64,000 nt of DNA from Thiosocius sp963759055 (GTDB taxonomy: Bacteria; Pseudomonadota; Gammaproteobacteria; Chromatiales; Chromatiaceae). Below, in pieces: positions 44,380 to 53,641 of the stretch. Position 1 is the stretch's first letter. Each line of letters opens with the position of its first letter. A model generated the notes under the pieces. It searched no databases. It was given only the letters and a program-made list of their open reading frames with translations, and had not been told where the DNA came from. Both the position numbers and the translations under genes were made by a program. Where the stretch lies: contig CAVWYD010000032.1 in assembly GCA_963759055.1 (NCBI GenBank), positions 131,231 to 195,230 on the forward strand. Direction: 5' to 3'.

Positions 44380-45630
44380 ATGGATCACTTTCAATACCGC
44401 AACGGCGAACTGCACGCCGAAGACGTTCCCCTGCGCGAGATCGCGGAAACCTATGGCACGCCCTGCTATGTCTACTCGCGCGCGACCCTGGAGCGACACT
44501 GGCAAGCCTTTGACGATGCATTCGATGGGCATTCACACCTGGTCTGTTTTGCGGTCAAGGCCAATTCAAACCTCGGCGTACTCAATACCCTCGCGCGCCT
44601 CGGTTCGGGCTTCGATATCGTCTCTGTGGGCGAACTCGAGAGAGTGTTGGCTGCCGGCGGTGAGCCCGGCAGGGTTGTTTTCTCCGGCGTCGGCAAACAG
44701 GCCCATGAGATGCGCCGCGCGCTCCAGGTCGGGATCCGTTGCTTCAATGTCGAATCCGCGGCCGAACTCGAACGTCTCGATCGGGTAGCCGGAGAACTGG
44801 GCGTGCGCGCGCCTGTGGCCCTGCGCGTAAATCCCGATGTGGATGCCAAGACCCACCCCTACATCTCGACCGGGCTCAAAGAGAATAAATTCGGTATCGC
44901 GATCGACGAGGCCCCGTCTCTGTACAGACGCGCCGCCGGGCTGCCGAATATCGAGGTGTCCGGCGTCGACTGCCATATCGGGTCGCAGCTGACCCAGCTC
45001 GCTCCCTTCCTCGACGCCCTGGAGCGCGTTGCCGCGCTGGTCGAAACGCTCGCGGCCGAAGGCATAAACATAGATCACCTAGATCTTGGTGGCGGTCTGG
45101 GGGTTCGATACAAGGACGAGACGCCACCGGAGCCGGCCGAGTACGCGCGCGCCCTGCTGCAGCGTCTCGGTGACACGCCCTATGAGATATTCATCGAACC
45201 GGGGAGGGCAATAGCCGCGAATGCCGGCGTGCTGCTGACTCGTGTCGAGTATCTCAAGCACAGCGAGGCCAAGGATTTTGCCGTCATCGACGCCGCCATG
45301 AACGACCTGATCAGACCCTCGCTTTATCAGGCCTGGCAGGCCATCGTCAGTGTGGAAGAAGACCCGCAGGGCACGGCAGGCATCTACGACCTGGTCGGAC
45401 CGATCTGCGAGACCGGCGATTTTCTGGGCAAGCAGCGGGCCCTCACCTTGCGCGAAGGCAGCCTGCTCGCCGTGCGCTCATCCGGCGCCTATGGTTTCAC
45501 GATGGCGTCGAACTACAACAGTCGGCCGCGTGTGGCCGAACTGTTGGTGGATGGCGGCAGTGTCCACCTGGTGCGGCAGCGGGAAACCGTGTCGGAGCTG
45601 TTCGCAGGCGAGTCTATCCTGCCGACCTGA
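44380..45630 (+). CDS. lysA: Diaminopimelate decarboxylase
   Basis: 416 residues. PLP lysine K60 in VCFAVKANSN, glycine loop LDLGGGLGVRY, and catalytic C343 in GPICETGD. LysA turns meso-diaminopimelate into lysine, the last lysine step. It belongs to the lptM-lysA-(methyltransferase)-dapF-DUF484-xerC run, all on the plus strand with gaps of 5 to 50 bp. Confidence 0.96.
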   Translation: MDHFQYRNGELHAEDVPLREIAETYGTPCYVYSRATLERHWQAFDDAFDGHSHLVCFAVKANSNLGVLNTLARLGSGFDIVSVGELERVLAAGGEPGRVVFSGVGKQAHEMRRALQVGIRCFNVESAAELERLDRVAGELGVRAPVALRVNPDVDAKTHPYISTGLKENKFGIAIDEAPSLYRRAAGLPNIEVSGVDCHIGSQLTQLAPFLDALERVAALVETLAAEGINIDHLDLGGGLGVRYKDETPPEPAEYARALLQRLGDTPYEIFIEPGRAIAANAGVLLTRVEYLKHSEAKDFAVIDAAMNDLIRPSLYQAWQAIVSVEEDPQGTAGIYDLVGPICETGDFLGKQRALTLREGSLLAVRSSGAYGFTMASNYNSRPRVAELLVDGGSVHLVRQRETVSELFAGESILPT

Positions 45631-45642
45631 GGGAATTCAAAA

Positions 45643-46308
45643 GTGAAACGTATACCCGAACCTGAAGAACTCATGGACGACGCGGGACAGGCTCTGGCCT
45701 ATGCGCAGGCGGATTTTTCCGAGGCCAACGGGCTGTTTATCGATCTCCTGAAACGACAGTCGCCGGGGCCGCTCGGCGGGCGCCTGCTCGACCTCGGCTG
45801 TGGGCCGGCAGACATCCCGCTGGCACTGGCACGCCAACACCCGGAATTGCAGATCGATGCCGTGGATGGCGCCCGATCGATGCTCGATCTCGCCCGGCGC
45901 AACATCGATGCCGACGGAAATGTGAAAGACCGCATCCAGCTCGTCTGCGAGCACCTGCCCTGCGCGAATCTGACCGAAAAAGCCTACCAGTTTGTCGTCT
46001 CCAACAGTCTGCTTCACCATCTCGCGACACCCGAGGTCATGTGGCAGACGGTTGCAGCTTGTGCCCAGCCGGGGGCACAGGTCCTGGTGATGGACCTGGC
46101 CCGTCCTGCCTCTGAGCTTGCGGTCGATGCGCTGGTGGAGACCTATGCGATCAACGAGCCGGACGTATTGCGCAAGGATTTTCGCAACTCGCTGTTCGCC
46201 GCCTACAGTGTCGCCGAGGTCGAGGCACAGCTGCAGACCGCGGGACTGCACTCACTCAACGTTTCCATGGTCAGTGACCGGCACCTCGCTGTCAGCGGCC
46301 GTATCTGA
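45643..46308 (+). CDS. Class I SAM-dependent methyltransferase
   Basis: 221 residues from a GTG start with GAGGGA upstream. Motif I is LLDLGCGPADIPLALA, followed by the acidic end of strand 2 (IDAVDGARSMLDLARR) and NSLLHHL in motif IV. The methyl-group acceptor cannot be inferred. It sits between lysA and dapF, where it is not part of the classical gene order, so it may be a lineage-specific insertion into the operon. Spacing is 12 bp from lysA and 41 bp to dapF. Confidence 0.85.
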   Translation: MKRIPEPEELMDDAGQALAYAQADFSEANGLFIDLLKRQSPGPLGGRLLDLGCGPADIPLALARQHPELQIDAVDGARSMLDLARRNIDADGNVKDRIQLVCEHLPCANLTEKAYQFVVSNSLLHHLATPEVMWQTVAACAQPGAQVLVMDLARPASELAVDALVETYAINEPDVLRKDFRNSLFAAYSVAEVEAQLQTAGLHSLNVSMVSDRHLAVSGRI

Positions 46309-46349
46309 ACCGGCTGCTCAGTGGGGCCGGTGCCTGCTATGCTCGCACC

Positions 46350-47192
46350 ATGAGGCTTGAATTCACAAAGATGCATGGCCTGGGCAATGACTTCGTCGTT
46401 TTTGACGGGGTGAACCAGAACGTTGTCCTGGATGAAACCCAGTTGCGCGCCGTCGCCGACCGGCACTTTGGTGTGGGCTGCGATCAGATCCTGTTTGTCG
46501 AACCGGGACGCCGTCCCGACACCGAGTTCTATTACCGAATCTTCAATTCCGATGGCCGTGAGGTCGAACAATGCGGCAATGGCGCCCGGTGTTTCGCGCG
46601 CTTCGTGCACGACAAAGGGCTGACCCAAGGCAGCGAGATCGACGTGGGCACTGCCGGGGGTGCTATCCGACTTTACCTCGAGCCTGATGGGCAGGTGCGG
46701 GTGAACATGGGGCCGCCGCACCTGCAGCCACAGGAGATCCCCTTTGATGCCGATCTCCGCGCCGAAAGTTACCCCTTGCAGCTGAATGGCGAGACCTACG
46801 AGATCGGTGCCGTATCGATGGGCAATCCGCACGCCATTCTGCTGGTGGAAGAGACCAAAGACGCGCCCGTGGAGCGGCTCGGTCCGTTGATCGAGCACCA
46901 TGCGCGTTTCCCACGCCGGACAAACGTCGGCTTCATGGCCGTTCGCAGCCGCGACCTGATCGATCTGCGGGTTCACGAGCGTGGCGCGGGTGAAACCCTG
47001 GCATGCGGTACCGGCGCCTGCGCAGCCGTCGTTTACGGCCGAACGCGTGGCATGCTGGACGAACGGGTGCAGGTTAGACTGCCAGGCGGGGCCCTTGTGG
47101 TAAGCTGGGCGGGAAATGATGAGGCAGTCTGGATGACCGGGCCGGCGGTGCATGTGTTTGATGGCCGCATCGATCTCGACAGCCTGAGCTGA
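46350..47192 (+). CDS. dapF: Diaminopimelate epimerase
   Basis: 280 residues. Catalytic cysteines are C75 in EQCGNGARC and C219 in LACGTGACA; MHGLGNDFVV is the N-terminal signature. DapF converts LL- to meso-diaminopimelate, the substrate of LysA and a peptidoglycan precursor. Length and start agree with the family. Confidence 0.97.
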   Translation: MRLEFTKMHGLGNDFVVFDGVNQNVVLDETQLRAVADRHFGVGCDQILFVEPGRRPDTEFYYRIFNSDGREVEQCGNGARCFARFVHDKGLTQGSEIDVGTAGGAIRLYLEPDGQVRVNMGPPHLQPQEIPFDADLRAESYPLQLNGETYEIGAVSMGNPHAILLVEETKDAPVERLGPLIEHHARFPRRTNVGFMAVRSRDLIDLRVHERGAGETLACGTGACAAVVYGRTRGMLDERVQVRLPGGALVVSWAGNDEAVWMTGPAVHVFDGRIDLDSLS

Positions 47193-47242
47193 ATTCTGAA
47201 AGCAGCGCACCGAAATCTTGGTGGGCGAAGAGGGGGCGCCGA

Positions 47243-47929
47243 ATGAGCCTGATACAAGACGACCTGGACCAAACGGGCGATGACCGTGAGGAACGAATCG
47301 CCGAGTACATCATCGCGCACCCGGATTTTTTTACCCGCCATGCACAAGCCCTGGCGGCCATCGACATACCGCATCCGACCGGCGATGCCATCTCCCTGAT
47401 CGAGCGGCAGGTGCGTACCCTGCGCGATCAATCACTGAACTATCGCCGCCAGCTCGAAGATCTGGTCGCGGTGGCACGTGAAAACGATGCGCTGGCGAAA
47501 CGCCTTCATCGACTGACTCTGGCGCTGATCGAGACCCGCTCCTTCGACGAGGTCCTCAACACCCTGCAGGACGAGCTGCGAGAGCAGTTCAAGGCCGATT
47601 CGGTGGAGATGAAACTGTTCGCCTCCGAGCAGCTCGAGGCACATGCGCACGAACCCGGCCCCGCACTTTTCAGCGACTTTCTCAAACGCGCCCGTCCCAA
47701 CTGTGGGCAACTCGACAAGGCACAGCTGGAATATCTGTTCGGACCGCAGGCCGGGGAGACAGGATCGGCAGCGCTGATCCCGCTGACCGCTCCGCCGCTG
47801 GCGGGGGTGCTTGCAATTGGCAGCCGCGACCCACAGCGTTTTCACGAAGGCAAAAGCGTGGATTTCCTGCAGCGGCTCGCCGAAGTGGTCAGTGCAACCC
47901 TGCAAGCGGCATCCGGCCCCGGCGTCTGA
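47243..47929 (+). CDS. DUF484 family protein
   Basis: 228 residues. Start YIIAHPDFFTRHAQALAAIDIPHPTGDAISLIERQV is spread over residues 15-51, matching the DUF484 core, followed by a coiled coil and a GAF-like domain (about 95-225). Members lie between dapF and xerC in many Gammaproteobacteria; function unknown. The distance to xerC is 9 bp, so they are co-translated or co-transcribed. Confidence 0.9.
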   Translation: MSLIQDDLDQTGDDREERIAEYIIAHPDFFTRHAQALAAIDIPHPTGDAISLIERQVRTLRDQSLNYRRQLEDLVAVARENDALAKRLHRLTLALIETRSFDEVLNTLQDELREQFKADSVEMKLFASEQLEAHAHEPGPALFSDFLKRARPNCGQLDKAQLEYLFGPQAGETGSAALIPLTAPPLAGVLAIGSRDPQRFHEGKSVDFLQRLAEVVSATLQAASGPGV

Positions 47930-47938
47930 TCCGGCGCA

Positions 47939-48856
47939 GTGACGCAGCAGCACGGTGTTGAAAAAACCGATCCGGCGCTGAGCGCCTTTCTCGACTATCT
48001 GCACTACGAGCGCCGCCTTTCACCACGCACCCTTGCCGGCTATCGGCACGACCTGCAGGAATTCCTCACCTGGTTGCACGACCAAGCGGTTACCGACTGG
48101 ACCCGTGTCGACAGCCAGCATGTGCGCAGTTATGCCGCCACCCGACACCGCCAGGGTTTGTCACCCAAAAGCCTGCAACGCCATCTGTCGGCGATCCGGT
48201 CCTGGTTCCGTTTCCTTTCGCGCGAAGGCCGGGTGCCTGCCAACCCGGCCGAAGGGGTTCGCGCACCCAAGGTGAACCGGCGTCTGCCACAAACGCTTGA
48301 TGCCGACCAGCTCGGCCACCTCATGGAGCTCCCGGGTGATGCGCCGCTGGACCGGCGTGATCGGGCCATTATGGAATTGTTCTACTCTTCGGGCCTGCGT
48401 CTGGCCGAGCTGGTTGATCTGGACGTCGCCGATATGCGCAGCAGCGACGGCCTGCTGCAGGTGACAGGTAAGGGCCGCAAGACGCGCCGTATACCAGTCG
48501 GCCGCTTTGCACGCGAGGCTGTCGAGCAATGGCTGGCGGTGCGACCGCAACTGGCGAAGACCGGCGAACCGGCGCTGTTTGTCAGCCAGCGCGGCTCGCG
48601 CCTGAGCCCGCGGTCGGTCGAGGCGCGCCTGCGACAGCGTGCCATCGAGCAGGGGATGCCGACGCATGTGCATCCGCATATGCTGCGGCACTCCTTTGCC
48701 AGCCATGTCCTCGAATCCTCCGGCGACCTGCGCGCGGTTCAGGAACTGCTGGGCCATGCGGATATCAGCACCACCCAGATCTACACCCACCTCGACTTTC
48801 AGCATCTCGCGCAGGTCTATGACCAGGCCCACCCCAGGGCAAAACGCAAAAACTGA
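47939..48856 (+). CDS. xerC: Tyrosine recombinase XerC
   Basis: 305 residues from a GTG start. Catalytic set visible: R154 (SSGLRLAEL), K178 (GKGRKTRR region), H247 and R250 (HPHMLRHSFA), H273 (LGHADIS) and Y282 (TQIYTHLDF). With XerD it resolves chromosome dimers at dif. The operon context dapF-DUF484-xerC is the standard one. An attached phosphatase gene (yigB) that follows in Enterobacteria is absent here. Confidence 0.95.
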   Translation: MTQQHGVEKTDPALSAFLDYLHYERRLSPRTLAGYRHDLQEFLTWLHDQAVTDWTRVDSQHVRSYAATRHRQGLSPKSLQRHLSAIRSWFRFLSREGRVPANPAEGVRAPKVNRRLPQTLDADQLGHLMELPGDAPLDRRDRAIMELFYSSGLRLAELVDLDVADMRSSDGLLQVTGKGRKTRRIPVGRFAREAVEQWLAVRPQLAKTGEPALFVSQRGSRLSPRSVEARLRQRAIEQGMPTHVHPHMLRHSFASHVLESSGDLRAVQELLGHADISTTQIYTHLDFQHLAQVYDQAHPRAKRKN

Positions 48857-48880
48857 TAAGTGCAATTATCCCCCATAGGT

Positions 48881-48909
48881 CTGCCAATTACGTGAAGGGT
48901 TCGGGATTC
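48881..48909. repeat. Second half-copy of the element A terminal repeat
   Basis: CTGCCAATTACGTGAAGGG at 48881-48899, followed by TTCGGGATTC, resembles the left end of element A (CTGCAAATTGCATGAAGGG then ATTCGGAATC). It sits between xerC and hslV. Confidence 0.4.
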
Positions 48910-48922
48910 GAGTGCAGGGTCC

Positions 48923-48952
48923 GCTGTGCCCGACGATAATGGCGGGCACAGC
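48923..48952 (+). terminator. Strong hairpin after xerC
   Basis: GCTGTGCCCG and CGGGCACAGC form a perfect 10-bp stem around a 10-base loop, 67 bp after the xerC stop. The tract following is CCTCCCTT rather than a clean T run, so it is a probable but not canonical terminator separating the lysA-xerC operon from hslVU. Confidence 0.5.
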
Positions 48953-48957
48953 CCTCC

Positions 48958-48986
48958 CTTCGATTGCTGAAGCCGCCGCCCCATGA
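48958..48986 (+). promoter_or_regulatory. Candidate heat-shock (sigma-32) promoter of hslVU
   Basis: CCCCATGA at 48979-48986 fits the sigma-32 -10 consensus CCCCATnT well. CTTCGAT at 48958-48964 is a partial -35 (consensus CTTGAAA), 14 bp apart. A sigma-70-like TACAAT at 49015-49020 lies further down. hslVU is a classic heat-shock operon, which supports the reading. Confidence 0.4.
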
Positions 48987-49050
48987 TGGTTTCATGCCCG
49001 GTCGCACAATCCGCTACAATTGCCCGCTCTCTCAGCGGCCGGGTTATGGC

Positions 49051-49596
49051 GTGGAAAAGATTCTAGGAACCACCATCCTTTCGGTAAGAAGGGATGGAAA
49101 AGTCGTGATCGGCGGTGACGGCCAGGTCTCGATGGGCAACACCGTCATGAAGGGAAACGCGCGCAAGGTGCGACGACTCTACAAGGGACAGGTGCTGGCG
49201 GGCTTCGCCGGGGCAACCGCCGATGCCTTTACCCTGTTCGAACGCTTCGAAGGCAAACTGGAAAAGCATTCCGGGCAACTTACGCGGGCGGCGGTCGAAC
49301 TGGCCAAAGACTGGCGTACCGATCGCATGCTGCGCCGTCTCGAGGCACTGCTGCTGGTGGCCGACAAGGAAGCCTCACTCATCCTGACCGGTACAGGTGA
49401 CGTGGTCGAGCCCGAGGACAGCCTGATGGCGATCGGATCAGGAGGCTCCTATGCACAGGCGGCTGCACGCGCCATGCTGGACACGACCGAGCTGACGGCG
49501 CGAGAGATTGTCGAGCGCGGGCTCGGGATCGCGGCCGACATCTGTGTCTTTACCAACCACAACCTTGTCATCGAAGAGCTGGATTGCGATGTCTGA
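49051..49596 (+). CDS. hslV: ATP-dependent protease peptidase subunit HslV
   Basis: 181 residues from the GTG at 49051 (VEKILGTTILSVRRDG). The active N-terminal threonine is the first T after glycine in LGTTI, exposed after removal of a short propeptide, as in many non-enteric HslV proteins. GDGQVSMGNTVMKGNARKVRRL and GSGGSYAQAAARA are family motifs. The open frame reaches back to 48964, but that part covers the promoter region and is not protein-like. It forms the HslUV protease with the next gene, overlapping it by 8 bp. Confidence 0.95.
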   Translation: MEKILGTTILSVRRDGKVVIGGDGQVSMGNTVMKGNARKVRRLYKGQVLAGFAGATADAFTLFERFEGKLEKHSGQLTRAAVELAKDWRTDRMLRRLEALLLVADKEASLILTGTGDVVEPEDSLMAIGSGGSYAQAAARAMLDTTELTAREIVERGLGIAADICVFTNHNLVIEELDCDV

Positions 49597-50929
49597 ACTT
49601 ACGCCTGAAGAGATCGTCCGCGAACTGGACAAACACATCATCGGCCAGCAGGCCGCCAAGCGTTCGGTGGCGATTGCGCTGCGCAACCGCTGGCGTCGCT
49701 CCGAGGTCGCGGAGGATCTGCGCAACGAGATTACGCCGAAGAACATCCTGATGATCGGTCCCACCGGGGTGGGTAAGACCGAGATTGCGCGCCGGCTGGC
49801 AAAGCTCGCCAACGCACCTTTCATAAAGGTTGAGGCAACCAAGTTCACCGAGGTCGGATACGTGGGGCGCGAGGTTGATTCGATCATCCGAGACCTGGCC
49901 GATTCGGCGGTAAAAATGGTCCGCGTGCAGGAGATGGAAAAGGTTCAGGATGTTGCCGCCGATGCCGCCGAAGAGCGGATACTGGACGCGCTGTTACCAC
50001 CCGCCCGGACCACCAGCTGGGAGGAGGAGACCGTTCCGGTTCGCACTGAAGGCAGCGGCACCCGCGACAAGTTCCGGATCAAGCTGCGCAACGGCGAGCT
50101 CGATGACAAGGAAATCGAGATCGAGACCAGCGCCGCCAGTCTCGGGGTGGAGATCATGGCCCCGCCGGGCATGGAGGAGATGACCAGTCAGCTGCAGGGC
50201 CTTTTCCAGAACATCGGCGGTCAGCGCACTCGCAAGCGCAAGCTCCGGATCAAGGATGCGCTGGTTCAGATCCGCGACGAGGAGGCCGCGAAACGGGTCA
50301 ACGAGGAAGATCTCAAGCTGCACGCCCTCGAGATCGTCGAGCAGCACGGCATCGTCTTTCTGGACGAGCTGGACAAGGTGACCAGCCGTAGCGACCACCA
50401 GGGGGCCGATGTGTCGCGCGAGGGTGTACAGCGTGATCTGCTGCCGCTGGTCGAGGGCTGCACGGTGTCCACCAAGCATGGCATGGTGAAGACTGACCAT
50501 ATCCTGTTTATCGCTTCAGGCGCCTTTCACCTGAGCAGGCCCTCGGACCTGATACCCGAACTTCAGGGCCGCCTGCCAATCCGGGTGGAACTTGACGCAC
50601 TGACAACAGACGATTTTGTGAGGATCCTTACCGAGCCCGATGCCTCGCTGACCGAGCAGTACCAGGCCCTGATGCGCACCGAGGGTGTCGAGCTTGAGTT
50701 CACCGAAGAGGGCATCAAACGCATCGCAGAGATCGCCTGGCAGGTGAATGAGAAGACCGAAAACATCGGTGCCCGCCGCCTGCATACGGTGATGGAGAGA
50801 CTGCTGGAGGAGATTTCATTCATGGCGCCGACCTATGCCGGCCGCACCATTACCATCGATGGCGACTATGTTGACAAAAATCTGAGCGAGCTTGCCGGAG
50901 ACGAGGACCTGACGCGCTTTATCCTTTGA
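49589..50929 (+). CDS. hslU: ATP-dependent protease ATPase subunit HslU
   Basis: 446 residues from the ATG at 49589 (MSELTPEEIVRELDKHIIGQ). Walker A GPTGVGKTE at 57-65, Walker B VFLDELDK, the GxVxG-like pore segment VGYVGREVDS and the C-terminal tail DLTRFIL that inserts into HslV to activate it. It unfolds substrates for HslV. The longer frame from 49508 overlaps hslV in another phase and is not used. Confidence 0.96.
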   Translation: MSELTPEEIVRELDKHIIGQQAAKRSVAIALRNRWRRSEVAEDLRNEITPKNILMIGPTGVGKTEIARRLAKLANAPFIKVEATKFTEVGYVGREVDSIIRDLADSAVKMVRVQEMEKVQDVAADAAEERILDALLPPARTTSWEEETVPVRTEGSGTRDKFRIKLRNGELDDKEIEIETSAASLGVEIMAPPGMEEMTSQLQGLFQNIGGQRTRKRKLRIKDALVQIRDEEAAKRVNEEDLKLHALEIVEQHGIVFLDELDKVTSRSDHQGADVSREGVQRDLLPLVEGCTVSTKHGMVKTDHILFIASGAFHLSRPSDLIPELQGRLPIRVELDALTTDDFVRILTEPDASLTEQYQALMRTEGVELEFTEEGIKRIAEIAWQVNEKTENIGARRLHTVMERLLEEISFMAPTYAGRTITIDGDYVDKNLSELAGDEDLTRFIL

Positions 50930-50969
50930 TCGACGGACACAGGGGCCTGGACCGGTCGGCCGTGAACGG

Positions 50970-52305
50970 TCAACGCTCCATGGCGAGTTCGCTGGCCGCG
51001 CCGAAATTGTCCACCAGCATGCCCATCGCCTCGAGCACACGATATTGCGCCAGCAGATGGTCGGCGCGCGTTTCCACCAGGGACTCGCGGCCCTGCAGCA
51101 CCTCGTTTTCCGAGTTCAGCACATCGAGCAGGGTTCGTTGGCCGATATTGAACTGCTTCGCGTAGGCGTCGCGTGTCGCCTTGGCGGCGACCACCTGTCG
51201 CTCCAGCAGCGGAACCTGCGCAGCGGTTGCCTCGTATGCGGCCCAGGCCAGACGGATGCTTTCTTCCAACTGCCGCACTGAGCGATCGCGGATATCCTTG
51301 GCCTCATTGATATTGTGCGCAGTCGCGCGCTTGCGTGCCGCATCCGTGCCGCCGCGAAACAGGTTGTAACGCATACGCAGCATCGCGGACATGTCATCCA
51401 CGTGACCCTCGGTACCGTCGATGTCGTCATTGAGGCCACCATCCAGCTCGAGATCGAATCGCGGGTAATCGAACTGCTTGGCCGCCTCGTGCTGGGCACG
51501 CGCCGCCTCGATGTCCGCCGCTGCCGTATGCAGCACCGGGTTGTTCGTCTGCGCAATCTCCAGAGCCTGCTGCAAGGAATCGGGCAATGCGCCAGCCGGT
51601 ATATCAGCCGGTTCATACCTGGCCTTGGGCGGTTTGCCGACCACACGCTGGAAGGTGGTATGCGCATCCAGCACGTTGACATCCGCCGCAACCAGGTTGA
51701 CCTCGGCCAGCGCAACGCGTGATTTTACCTGCTCGAAATCCGCGCGACGGCCCACCCCGGCCTCGCTGCGCAGCCGGATCTGGTCCTGGATACGAAGGTG
51801 GATCTTGAGGTTCTCTTCGGAAATCTGCTTGAGCTGTTTATAGCGCTGCAGGTCGACATAGGCCTGTGTCGCCTTCATCGCGGTTGATTCCCCGACCGAC
51901 AGCAGGCGGGCAGCGGCCGAATCGGCTCGCGCCCGCTGCCTGGAAACCTCGCTGCGGGTGCCCCAGCCGTCAAACAGCATCTGGCGTGCGCTCAGGCCCA
52001 ACTCCCTGCGGGTGAGCTCTTCCGAGCTGTCGCCCCTGGCCCGGGTCGACGGGCTGTCGGTGTATTCGTAGCCGATCCCGGCGTTGAGATCGATGCTCGG
52101 CAGGAAGCCCCCTTCGGCCGCCCTGACCTCCTCGCGCCGCGCCAGCCACTGGTCACGCGCCTCGGCCACGTCTGGGATTTGACGACAGGGTCTGGCGCAC
52201 CACATTCGCCAGGTCATCGTCCTGCGCATAGGCCGGCCACGTCAATCCAAGTGCGACGACCAAGCCCGATAGACCCTTCAGGGGAACCTGCCAACTGAAC
52301 TTCAT
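50970..52305 (-). pseudogene. TolC-family outer-membrane efflux protein, one frameshift
   Basis: The intact part (50970-52170, about 400 residues) is a TolC/LapE-like protein: GGFLPSIDLNAGIGYEY, LGLSARQMLFDGWGTRSEVS, LRMRYNLFRGG and FNIGQRTLLDVLNSENEVLQGRESLVE. Its proper start is the ATG at 52305 with a signal peptide ending WPAYA, but that frame runs DDDLANVVRQTLSSNP and then shifts. One extra base near 52173 breaks the join to DVAEARDQW; removing it restores a single frame of about 445 residues. As the outer-membrane channel beside an RTX adhesin it probably served type I secretion. Whether the gene is truly broken depends on the consensus sequence. Confidence 0.82.
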
Positions 52306-52447
52306 GCCTTATTCTGCTCTTTCTTCTCTATCAGGCCGGCGCCAGCACAGGCGACACCGAGCGCATCCAAACCGGCAATAGCCACGGCTACGCGGCGCCG
52401 GTTTTATGACGTTTTGAAATAGCATGCGGGAATCATGCCACAGTTTT

Positions 52448-52471
52448 GGGGCAGAACAGGATTCCTGCCCC
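52448..52471. terminator. Hairpin past the adhesin stop
   Basis: GGGGCAG and CTGCCCC form a 7-bp stem, 31 bp after the adhesin stop on the minus strand. No U-run follows, so termination is uncertain. Confidence 0.3.
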
Positions 52472-52501
52472 TCGCCTGGCGCCGAAACGTTCGAGTACCG
52501 G

Positions 52502-53392
52502 TCAATCGGTAATCAGATTGTTGCCGGCAATCAGCGTATCGATGATCTGCTGATCCGTGAGGCTTCCAGCCGCGGTCAGATCGACGCCCTGCAACACGAC
52601 CTCCTGGGTAGGTCGGAAGAACATGCCGCCATCCTGATCGATCTGCAAAACGGTCTGGTTGTTTTGGGCATCGTATTCGAAGTGCAGGTAGTCCGTGAGC
52701 GCATTGCTCTGCTCGTCAACCAGCAGGTCCGAAAGATCCAGGGCATCACCGTCACCGATCGAGAAATCGGTGAGCACGTCAACCGAAGGTTCTGCCGGGG
52801 TTCCCTGCTCGTTGAGCTTCCAGACGAAGGTATCCGCACCCGAGCCGCCACTCATGACGTCATCGCCGACATTGCCGAACAGCAGGTCGTTCCCGTCCCC
52901 GCCGACCAGGATGTCATTGCCCGTGCCACCAAAGAGCTGGTCGTTGCCGGAACCACCGTCAAGAAGGTCGTTACCGGCCTCGCCGTGCAACAGGTCGTCA
53001 TCGGCACCGCCGAGCAGCGTGTCGTTACCATCGCCGCCGCGCAACACATCCGCGCCGGCATCGCCCTGCAGGTTGTCGGCTCCGGCTCCACCCAGCAGGA
53101 CATCGTTGCCATCGGCACCGACCAGGATGTCGTTGCCGTCGGCCCCGACCAGCCGGTCGCTGCCGTCTTCGCCATACAACTGGTCATCACCGTCGCCGCC
53201 CTCGAGGATATCCCGGCCGGCGCCGCCATGAATCACGTCATCGCCAGCCTGGCCGGTAATCTGGTCATTCGCGTCGGTGCCGCTGATGGTGTTGCTACCC
53301 GCGTCACCTATCAGGGTATTGGTGATCGTGCTGAGCGTGAGCGTCGCGCTGTCGCTCTGACCGTCGGTATCGGTCAGGGTGTAACCGATCAC
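52502..53392 (-). CDS. Adhesin fragment: RTX repeats and type I secretion signal
   Basis: The frame carries about 15 regular GGxGxDxLx nonapeptides (GGDGDDQLY, GADGNDILV and so on) with three degenerate ones before, then the VCA0849-type C-terminal secretion unit GADTFVWKLNEQGTP, VDVLTDFSIGDGDALDLSDLL, and ends AGNNLITD. Each nonapeptide pair binds calcium and drives folding outside the cell. The apparent Met start (a GTG at 53392) is not a real start: the coding sequence continues upstream as PPSPVPPVLLDTTSAGLEPEV to the shift near 53460. Confidence 0.88.
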   Translation of the reverse strand: MIGYTLTDTDGQSDSATLTLSTITNTLIGDAGSNTISGTDANDQITGQAGDDVIHGGAGRDILEGGDGDDQLYGEDGSDRLVGADGNDILVGADGNDVLLGGAGADNLQGDAGADVLRGGDGNDTLLGGADDDLLHGEAGNDLLDGGSGNDQLFGGTGNDILVGGDGNDLLFGNVGDDVMSGGSGADTFVWKLNEQGTPAEPSVDVLTDFSIGDGDALDLSDLLVDEQSNALTDYLHFEYDAQNNQTVLQIDQDGGMFFRPTQEVVLQGVDLTAAGSLTDQQIIDTLIAGNNLITD

Positions 53393-53459
53393 CTCCGGTT
53401 CGAGTCCCGCTGATGTCGTATCCAGCAGGACCGGCGGAACCGGACTTGGCGGATGCTGG

Positions 53460-53641
53460 CCTCGGTATTGCTTCCGCCTGGATTTCGATCCGTCCGATAT
53501 TGCTGTACTCGGTCGGCAGGACCTCAGTGTGTAGATTTTCGACGTTACCGACCGTGTACTGGGCGATCAGGCTGCCGGTGACGCTGTAAATCACGACATC
53601 AAAAGCCTCATAGTTATCATCGTCCAACCCGTAGAGTTCGA
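53460..53641 (-). pseudogene. Adhesin fragment between two frameshifts
   Basis: In this frame the sequence LDDDNYEAFDVVIYSVTGSL, then LIAQYTVGNVENLHTEVLP and EYSNIGRIEIQAEA, continues the domain broken at 53641 and runs to the shift near 53460. Beyond that the frame becomes nonsense. Confidence 0.7.

Noticed and set aside
48964..49050. N-terminal extension of HslV
   Set aside because: It covers the promoter region; the family sequence begins at VEKILGTT.
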